From contig CAMLIT010000131.1 in assembly GCA_946480295.1 (NCBI GenBank), forward strand, positions 1-11,094: 11,094 nt of DNA, written 5' to 3'. The notes under the pieces are model-generated. The model worked only from the letters and a program-made list of their open reading frames with translations, searched no databases and was not told the DNA's origin. This stretch comes from an uncultured Gemmatimonadota bacterium. Lineage in GTDB: Bacteria > Gemmatimonadota > Gemmatimonadetes > Gemmatimonadales > Gemmatimonadaceae. Below are positions 7,248-11,094 of the stretch, one piece after another (the stretch's first letter is position 1; every line of letters begins with the position of its first letter). Both the position numbers and the translations under genes were made by a program.

Positions 7248-7888
7248 ACCCGTACCCGATCATCCTCTCGTCGCCGTCGGGCGCGGGCAAGACGACGATC
7301 GCAAACGAGCTGCTGAAGCGGCGCGAGGACGTGGGCTACTCGATCTCGTGCACGACGCGCGCGCCGCGGCCGCGCGAGATCGACGGACGCGATTACTATT
7401 TCCTGAGTCGCGCCGAGTTCCTGAAGCGGCGGGAGGAGGGGGCGTTCGCCGAGTCGGCGGAGGTGCACGGGAACCTGTACGGCACCCTGCGCAGCGAGGT
7501 CGAACGGGTGTTGAGGTCGGGCAAGCACGTGCTCATGGACATCGACGTCCAGGGCTCGACGCAGTTCAAGCGCGCCTTCCCGGAGGCGGTGACGATCTTC
7601 GTCCTGCCCCCGTCCGCGGCGGTGCTGATGCGGCGCCTGCGCACGAGGCAGACGGAGACGCCGGAGCAGCTCATCCGCCGGCTGCAATCGGCGCTGCAGG
7701 AGCTGCAGGCGGTGGACGAGTACGAGTACGTCGTCGTCAACGACGACCTGGAGCAGGCGGTGCAGCGCGTCTCGGCGATCGTCGACGCCGAGGTGGTGAG
7801 CCGCGAGCGCATCGCGGGGCTGCGCCAGCAGGTCGCCCTGCTGATCGAGAGGCTGGAAGAAGAGATCGCCAACAGTTCACGAGCGTAG
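7244..7888 (+). CDS. gmk: Guanylate kinase
   Basis: The enzyme phosphorylates GMP to GDP with ATP, an essential step of purine nucleotide recycling, in the cytosol. The 214-residue product has the P-loop SPSGAGKTT (10-18, Lys16). It also has the GMP-binding region from Ser35 to Tyr52, with TTRAPRPRE (37-45, including Arg39 and Arg42) and GRDYYF (48-53). Further conserved blocks are the H-G-N-L-Y-G-T segment (75-81), which contributes Tyr79 to base binding, and MDIDVQG (98-104) with the Walker B-like aspartates. RLRTRQTETPEQL (131-143) is the usual Arg-rich lid region. The start is GTG at 7244, which overlaps the yicC TGA; the N-terminus MNPYPIILSSPSG then aligns with the family. rpoZ follows seven bases after the stop, so yicC, gmk and rpoZ form a tight unit. 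Confidence 0.96.
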   Translation: MNPYPIILSSPSGAGKTTIANELLKRREDVGYSISCTTRAPRPREIDGRDYYFLSRAEFLKRREEGAFAESAEVHGNLYGTLRSEVERVLRSGKHVLMDIDVQGSTQFKRAFPEAVTIFVLPPSAAVLMRRLRTRQTETPEQLIRRLQSALQELQAVDEYEYVVVNDDLEQAVQRVSAIVDAEVVSRERIAGLRQQVALLIERLEEEIANSSRA

Positions 7889-7895
7889 GTGGAAC

Positions 7896-8105
7896 ATGCA
7901 AGTCTTCACTCCCGGTGACGTCGCCAAGCACGCCGTCAACAAGTATCTCGGTGTCCTCGTCGCGGCGAAGTACGCGCGGGTGCTCAACGAGTTCCCCCGC
8001 GACCGATCGGCGAAGGGCGAGAAGAAGCTGACGACGCGCTCCCTCGAGGACCTGGCGAAGGGGGACATCGAGTATCACGTCGTCCCCAGACGCCGCGAGG
8101 CGTAG
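7896..8105 (+). CDS. rpoZ: RNA polymerase omega subunit
   Basis: This small subunit binds the β' subunit and helps RNA polymerase assemble; in proteobacteria it also contributes to ppGpp binding. The 69-residue product has the expected size and both conserved blocks: AAKYARVLNE (23-32) and EKKLTTRSLEDLAKGDIEY (42-60), ending in a short basic tail VVPRRREA. The ATG at 7896 is preceded by AGGTGG (7887-7892), which overlaps the gmk stop codon. The spacing of three bases is short, but no better start exists. The position directly after gmk is the standard one in many phyla. After its stop a fold-back repeat separates it from coaBC, which may end or weaken the yicC transcript. Confidence 0.95.
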   Translation: MQVFTPGDVAKHAVNKYLGVLVAAKYARVLNEFPRDRSAKGEKKLTTRSLEDLAKGDIEYHVVPRRREA

Positions 8106-8144
8106 ACGAGGGACCGGGGGCGCGGGATGCGGGCAAGAGCGTGA

Positions 8145-8284
8145 TTGGCCGTTGGTCGTTGGCGAGCCGCTCGGGAGGCCACTGGAACCGTCCCGAGCGG
8201 CTGGCCAAGAACGAATGACCAAGGACCAACTACGCGGCATCAGCCCTCGTCCCAGCGCCCCCCTCCTCCCGCCTCCCGCCCCCC
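8145..8284. repeat. Heptamer-built fold-back element B
   Basis: The whole rpoZ-coaBC gap (8106-8288) is repeat-like. Left arm: TTGGCCG, TTGGTCG, TTGGCGA (8145-8165), then AGCCGCTCGGGA-type sequence to 8176. Right arm: its complement from 8191, TCCCGAGCGGCT, then four heptamers whose complements are TTGGCCA, TTCGTTC, TTGGTCA and TTGGTCC (8202-8229). The inner 18 bp pair with one mismatch around a 14-base loop. A second array, TCCTCCC, GCCTCCC, GCCCCCC, lies at 8264-8284, immediately before the coaBC ATG. A short outer match, GACGAGGG (8105-8112) against CCCTCGTC (8244-8251), extends the fold. No gene is visible inside. Confidence 0.8.
8159..8208. terminator. Strong stem-loop after rpoZ, possible terminator or attenuator
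   Basis: Arms 8159-8176 and 8191-8208 pair over 18 bp with one mismatch and enclose a 14-base loop. The stem is very GC-rich, but an A-rich stretch follows rather than a T run, so it does not look like a classical intrinsic terminator. It may nevertheless slow transcription between rpoZ and coaBC. It is the core of fold-back element B. Confidence 0.3.
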
Positions 8285-8288
8285 TCTG

Positions 8289-9494
8289 ATGCGCCCCTAT
8301 TCCGGCCGCCGGATCCTGCTCGGTGTCACCGGCGGGATCGCGTCGTACAAGTCCGCGTGGCTCGCCCGGCTGCTCACGAAGGCCGGCGCCGAGGTCGACG
8401 TGGTGATGACGCGTGCGGCCACGGAGTTCGTCGGAGCGATCACCTTCGAGGCGCTCACCGGCCGACCGGTACACACGGAGCTGTTCGACGCCGGGCGCGC
8501 GCTCGACCACATTCGCCTCGCGAAGGCCGCGAGCGCGATCGTCGTCGCGCCCGCGACCGCCGATTTCCTCGCGCGCGCCGCGACGGGTCAGGCCGATGAC
8601 CTGCTCACGGCCTGCCTGCTGGCGACGGAGTCGCCGGTGCTCTTCGTACCCGCGATGAACGATCGCATGTGGGCGCACCCGCAGACGCGAGCCAACGTGG
8701 CGCACCTGCGCGAGCTCGGCGTGCGGATCCTCGATCCCGACGAGGGGATGCTGGCCGCCGGCGAGGGGGAGGGACCGGGGCGCATGCCCGAGCCCGAGAC
8801 GATCTTCGCCCATGTCGGACGGCTGCTCGAATCGTACAGCTCGCTCGCCGGACAGCGGGTCGTCGTCACCGCCGGCCCGACGCAGGAGCCGATCGATCCG
8901 GTGCGGTTCATCTCGAACCACAGCAGCGGCAAGATGGGGGTGGCGATCGCCGAGGCGGCGTGGCGGCGCGGCGCCGAGGTGACTCTGGTGGCCGGCCCGC
9001 TCGCCGTCAGGCCGCCGGTCGGCGTGACCGTCAAGCCCGTGCAGACGACGCAGGAGATGGCCGACGCGGTGCGCGCGGCGTTGGCATCGGCGGACGTGCT
9101 GGTGATGGCGGCGGCGCCGGCGGACTTCCGCGTCGAGCGAGTCGCCGTGACCAAGATCAAGAAGGGCGCGACACCGCCGGAGCTCGTGCTCGGCCTCACC
9201 CCCGACATCCTCGCCAGCACGAAGTCGGCGCGGCGCGACGGCGCCGTGGTGGTGGGCTTCGCCCTCGAGACGGAGAACGTGCTGGAGAACGCGCGCGCCA
9301 AGCTGGCGCAGAAGGATCTCGACCTCATCGTCGTCAACGATGCCACCGAGCCCGGTGCCGGCTTCGGGGTCGACACCAACCGCGTGACGCTGCTCGCGCG
9401 CGATGGCTCGGAGGAGCGCATGTCGCTGATGCCGAAGACGGAGGTCGCCGACGCGATCCTCGACCGCGTGGAGAGGTTGGCCGGTGGACGCTAG
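8289..9494 (+). CDS. coaBC: Bifunctional phosphopantothenoylcysteine decarboxylase / phosphopantothenate-cysteine ligase
   Basis: CoaBC performs two successive steps of coenzyme A synthesis: CTP-dependent joining of 4'-phosphopantothenate to cysteine (CoaB), then FMN-dependent decarboxylation to phosphopantetheine (CoaC). From ATG 8289 the product has 401 residues. CoaC spans about residues 5-180: FMN-binding GVTGGIASYK (12-21), the catalytic His74 in LDHI, APATADFLAR (87-96) and the PAMNDRMW motif (121-128). CoaB spans about 188-400: VVTAGPTQEPIDPVRFISN (192-210), HSSGKMG (211-217), the KIKK loop (289-292), VGFALETEN (322-330) and LDLIVVND (344-351). Where the CoaC clasp usually reads ACG..G.GR, this protein has AAGEGEGPGR (156-165), so the usual Cys is Ala157. 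A TTG at 8145 is in frame, but its extra 48 residues would be encoded by the repeat. No Shine-Dalgarno precedes ATG 8289; the leader is pyrimidine-rich. It overlaps the next gene by 11 bp. Confidence 0.94.
   Translation: MRPYSGRRILLGVTGGIASYKSAWLARLLTKAGAEVDVVMTRAATEFVGAITFEALTGRPVHTELFDAGRALDHIRLAKAASAIVVAPATADFLARAATGQADDLLTACLLATESPVLFVPAMNDRMWAHPQTRANVAHLRELGVRILDPDEGMLAAGEGEGPGRMPEPETIFAHVGRLLESYSSLAGQRVVVTAGPTQEPIDPVRFISNHSSGKMGVAIAEAAWRRGAEVTLVAGPLAVRPPVGVTVKPVQTTQEMADAVRAALASADVLVMAAAPADFRVERVAVTKIKKGATPPELVLGLTPDILASTKSARRDGAVVVGFALETENVLENARAKLAQKDLDLIVVNDATEPGAGFGVDTNRVTLLARDGSEERMSLMPKTEVADAILDRVERLAGGR
9470..9476 (+). promoter_or_regulatory. Ribosome binding site of the uracil-DNA glycosylase gene
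   Basis: GGAGAGG ends seven bases before GTG 9484, within the last codons of coaBC. It decides for the GTG start and for translational coupling with coaBC. Confidence 0.65.
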
Positions 9495-10578
9495 GGAGCT
9501 GCTGCGCCGCTACCTGGAGCAGCGACGCGAGCTGGGCGAGACGGAGCTGCGTCTCGACGGGCTCAGTGTGGACGAGGTGATGGCGATCGTCGCGGGAGGC
9601 GGGAGGAGGGAGGCGGGAGGCGGGGGGGACGAGGGACGAGGGACGAGGGACGCGCTGCGGCGGGACGGATCGCGGCCCGTGGCGGGCCCCTCGACGGCCG
9701 AGACTGCGGGCGACTCGGCGCGTGGACGCGACATCCCGCAGACCGCCGACTGGCGTGAGGCACTGCGCGCCGCTGGCGCGGCGCCCGGATCGCCGAGTGC
9801 GGCGAAGGCGCCCTCGCCGACACCGGCCGCCGAGTCGAGTGCACCCAGCGTTGGCGCGGCGACACCTGCAAGCACCGAGAGCCACTCGTCCCTCGTCCCT
9901 CGTCCCTCGTCCCTCGACGCGTCCCTCGTCCCTCGTCCCTCGTCCCTCATTGCTCCCCCCGGCCTCGTCGTCGGCGGCTCGGGGCACGACCTCTTCGAGG
10001 GGCCCGGCGCCGAGCTCACGTCGCTCGAGGAGATCGCGCGTGCCGTGGCGAGCTGCACGCGCTGTCCCCTGCATTCCACCGCGCTCAACCCGGTGCCGGG
10101 GGAGGGGAACCCGAACGCGGACTTCATGTGCGTCGGCGAGGCGCCGGGCGCGACCGAGGACGAGACGGGGCGCCCCTTCGTCGGCCAGGCGGGACAGCTC
10201 CTGACGAAGATCCTCGGCGCGATCGACCTGCGGCGGGAGGACGTCTTCATCTGCAACGTCCTGAAGCACCGGCCGCCGGGGAACCGGAACCCGCTGCCCG
10301 ACGAAGTCAAGGCGTGCAGCCCGTATCTCATCCGCCAGATCGAGCTCGTGCGTCCCAAGGTCATCCTGGCGCTCGGCACCTTCGCCGCGCAGACGTTGTT
10401 GGAGACGAAGCTGTCGATCGGTAAGTTGCGGGGGCAGATCCACCGATACCGCGGGGTGCCACTGGTCGTCACCTATCACCCCGCCGCACTCCTCCGCAAT
10501 CCCGCCTGGAAGCGCCCGACCTGGGAAGATGTCCAGCTCGCCCGTCGAATACTCGATAGCGCCGGCACAGGCGCGTGA
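9484..10578 (+). CDS. Family-4-type uracil-DNA glycosylase with long inserted linker
   Basis: Family-4 glycosylases remove uracil from DNA and carry a [4Fe-4S] cluster. The catalytic domain here is residues about 183-360. Motif 1 is GEAPGATEDETGRPFVG (218-234), followed by GQAGQLL, NVLKHRPPGNRNPLPDEVKAC (258-278, in which the loop is rich in Pro and Arg) and the C-terminal HPAALLRNP (332-340). The Cys pair is C191-x2-C194 and a fourth Cys is 278, but the third ligand position is His262 instead of Cys. The length of 364 is well above the roughly 200-230 usual for the family. The excess is a helical N-terminus (1-36) and a disordered Gly/Arg/Pro/Ser/Ala linker (about 37-165) that is partly encoded by heptamer arrays, for example SLVPRPSSL-like repeats at 136-155. 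GTG 9484 has a good ribosome binding site and overlaps coaBC by 11 bp. The dnaB start lies inside its 3' end. Confidence 0.9.
   Translation: MDARELLRRYLEQRRELGETELRLDGLSVDEVMAIVAGGGRREAGGGGDEGRGTRDALRRDGSRPVAGPSTAETAGDSARGRDIPQTADWREALRAAGAAPGSPSAAKAPSPTPAAESSAPSVGAATPASTESHSSLVPRPSSLDASLVPRPSSLIAPPGLVVGGSGHDLFEGPGAELTSLEEIARAVASCTRCPLHSTALNPVPGEGNPNADFMCVGEAPGATEDETGRPFVGQAGQLLTKILGAIDLRREDVFICNVLKHRPPGNRNPLPDEVKACSPYLIRQIELVRPKVILALGTFAAQTLLETKLSIGKLRGQIHRYRGVPLVVTYHPAALLRNPAWKRPTWEDVQLARRILDSAGTGA
9594..9650. repeat. Left heptamer array of element C, within the glycosylase gene
   Basis: GGGAGGC, GGGAGGA, GGGAGGC, GGGAGGC (9594-9621), then GGGG, then GGGACGA x3 (9626-9646) and GGGACGCG (9647-9654). 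The period is seven throughout, with one four-base phase shift. It encodes the Gly/Arg-rich residues about 38-57 of the glycosylase. It contains regularly spaced G-runs on the + strand. Confidence 0.85.
9886..9946. repeat. Right heptamer array of element C, within the glycosylase gene
   Basis: TCGTCCC x4 (9886-9913), an interruption TCGACGCGTCCC (9914-9925), then TCGTCCC x3 (9926-9946). Positions 9918-9946 are the exact reverse complement of 9626-9654 in the left array, which gives a 29-bp perfect inverted repeat that encloses 263 bases. It encodes the Ser/Leu/Val/Pro/Arg repeats at residues about 135-154. Confidence 0.85.
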
Positions 10579-11094
10579 TCCCTACCGCGATCGGCGGCCT
10601 CCCTGGTCTGAGGACGCCGAGCAGGCGGTGCTGTCGGCGATGCTGATGGACCAGGACGCGGTCCTGCGCGCGACGGAGTACCTGGACGACACGATGTTCT
10701 ACGCCGAGCGCCACCGGCGGATCTTCCGCTCGATGGTGGCGATCGCCGAGCGGGGTGCGGTCGTCGACCCGCTGACCCTGTCCGAGGAGCTGGGGCGGCG
10801 CGGCGAGCTGGAAGGCGCCGGGGGGAAGGAGTACCTCGGCTTCCTCGTCGACGCCGTGCCGACGGCGGCGAACATCGAGTATCACGCGCAGATCGTGCGC
10901 GAGAAGGCGCTGCTGCGCCGCCTGATCGAGGTCTCGACGAGCGTCATCACCGAGGCCTTCGAGGGGAAGCTCACGGCGGGCGACCTGCTCGACGACGCCG
11001 AGAGCAAGATCTTCCAGGTGAGCCAGCAGCGCGCGAAGGACGGCTTCACGCGCATCAAGGAGCTGCTCTGGCCGACGATGGAGCGCATCGAGGC
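10529..11094 (+). CDS. dnaB: Replicative DNA helicase DnaB, N-terminal part (runs off the window)
   Basis: DnaB is the hexameric helicase that unwinds DNA at the replication fork. Only the first 188 codons are present; the Walker A motif and ATPase domain would lie beyond the window edge. The visible part starts with a 20-residue variable tail, then RRPPWSEDAEQAVLSAML (22-39), the standard beginning of the DnaB N-terminal domain. MFYAERHRRIFRSM (56-69), VDPLTLSEEL (79-88), YLGFLVDAVPTAANIEYHA (102-120) and IVREKALLRRLIE (122-134) follow. The last part, AGDLLDDAESKIFQVSQ (150-166), is the linker-helix region. ATG 10529 is the only start that keeps the whole domain: no ATG, GTG or TTG codon occurs in frame between it and the conserved block. 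This makes a 50-bp overlap with the glycosylase gene. GGGAAG directly abuts the ATG and is too close to be a normal ribosome binding site. Confidence 0.93.
   Translation, partial: MSSSPVEYSIAPAQARDPYRDRRPPWSEDAEQAVLSAMLMDQDAVLRATEYLDDTMFYAERHRRIFRSMVAIAERGAVVDPLTLSEELGRRGELEGAGGKEYLGFLVDAVPTAANIEYHAQIVREKALLRRLIEVSTSVITEAFEGKLTAGDLLDDAESKIFQVSQQRAKDGFTRIKELLWPTMERIE

Noticed and set aside
8145..8288. TTG 8145 as the coaBC start, adding 48 residues
   Set aside because: The extension would be encoded by the fold-back repeat, is Pro/Arg-rich and has no counterpart in the family. ATG 8289 begins exactly where the CoaC domain does.
9594..9946. CRISPR-like array because of repeated units
   Set aside because: The units are seven bases long and contiguous, with no unique spacers of 30-40 bases, and no cas gene is nearby.
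10252..10330. Assignment of the glycosylase to the UDGX group, which cross-links to uracil-DNA
   Set aside because: The Lys-His is similar, but the Arg/Lys-rich loop with the covalently acting His that marks UDGX is absent; the segment reads RPPGNRNPLPDE as in ordinary family-4 enzymes.

Overview
The window is high-GC bacterial chromosome, by eye around 70% G+C with strongly GC-biased third codon positions. Three things suggest a member of Gemmatimonadota: exported proteins whose signal peptides end in ...ALAQ or ...LQAQ, the gene order yicC-gmk-rpoZ-coaBC-udg-dnaB, and an E. coli-type NADP isocitrate dehydrogenase next to a TonB-receptor-like outer-membrane protein. This assignment is inference from gene content; no 16S rRNA gene is present. 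All ten genes read on the + strand, and the long minus-strand reading frames are antisense shadows typical of such base composition.

Layout. Positions 1-198 hold no gene that I can see, only C-rich sequence and a ribosome binding site. Next comes a secreted protein made of a duplicated pair of Ig-like units (199-1356). A 237-bp gap carries a fold-back repeat and a weak promoter candidate. icd (1594-2838), pepA (2880-4364) and a TonB-receptor-like outer-membrane protein (4373-6334) follow closely spaced. A good promoter overlaps the stop codon of the last of these and would start yicC (6372-7247), gmk (7244-7888) and rpoZ (7896-8105) almost without a leader. A second fold-back repeat fills 8106-8288. 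Then come coaBC (8289-9494), a family-4 uracil-DNA glycosylase with a long inserted linker (9484-10578), and the 5' part of dnaB (10529 to the window edge); these three genes overlap one another.

Functionally this is mostly core housekeeping: TCA cycle, peptide turnover, GMP phosphorylation, the RNA polymerase omega subunit, RNA turnover, CoA synthesis, uracil repair and the replicative helicase. I do not see a defence system, prophage, transposase or CRISPR array.

The most unusual content lies outside the housekeeping functions. At three places the DNA is built from tandem heptanucleotides (period 7) arranged as inverted pairs: 1353-1504, 8145-8284 and 9594-9946. The first touches a stop codon. 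The second sits directly before the coaBC start, where a ribosome binding site would be expected. The third lies inside the uracil-DNA glycosylase reading frame and encodes part of an unusual linker. This looks like a dispersed heptameric fold-back repeat family, comparable in style to the short tandemly repeated repetitive (STRR) sequences of cyanobacteria. Two enzymes also lack a usual cysteine: the glycosylase has His262 where the family normally has an iron-sulfur ligand Cys, and CoaBC has Ala157 where the CoaC clasp usually has Cys.
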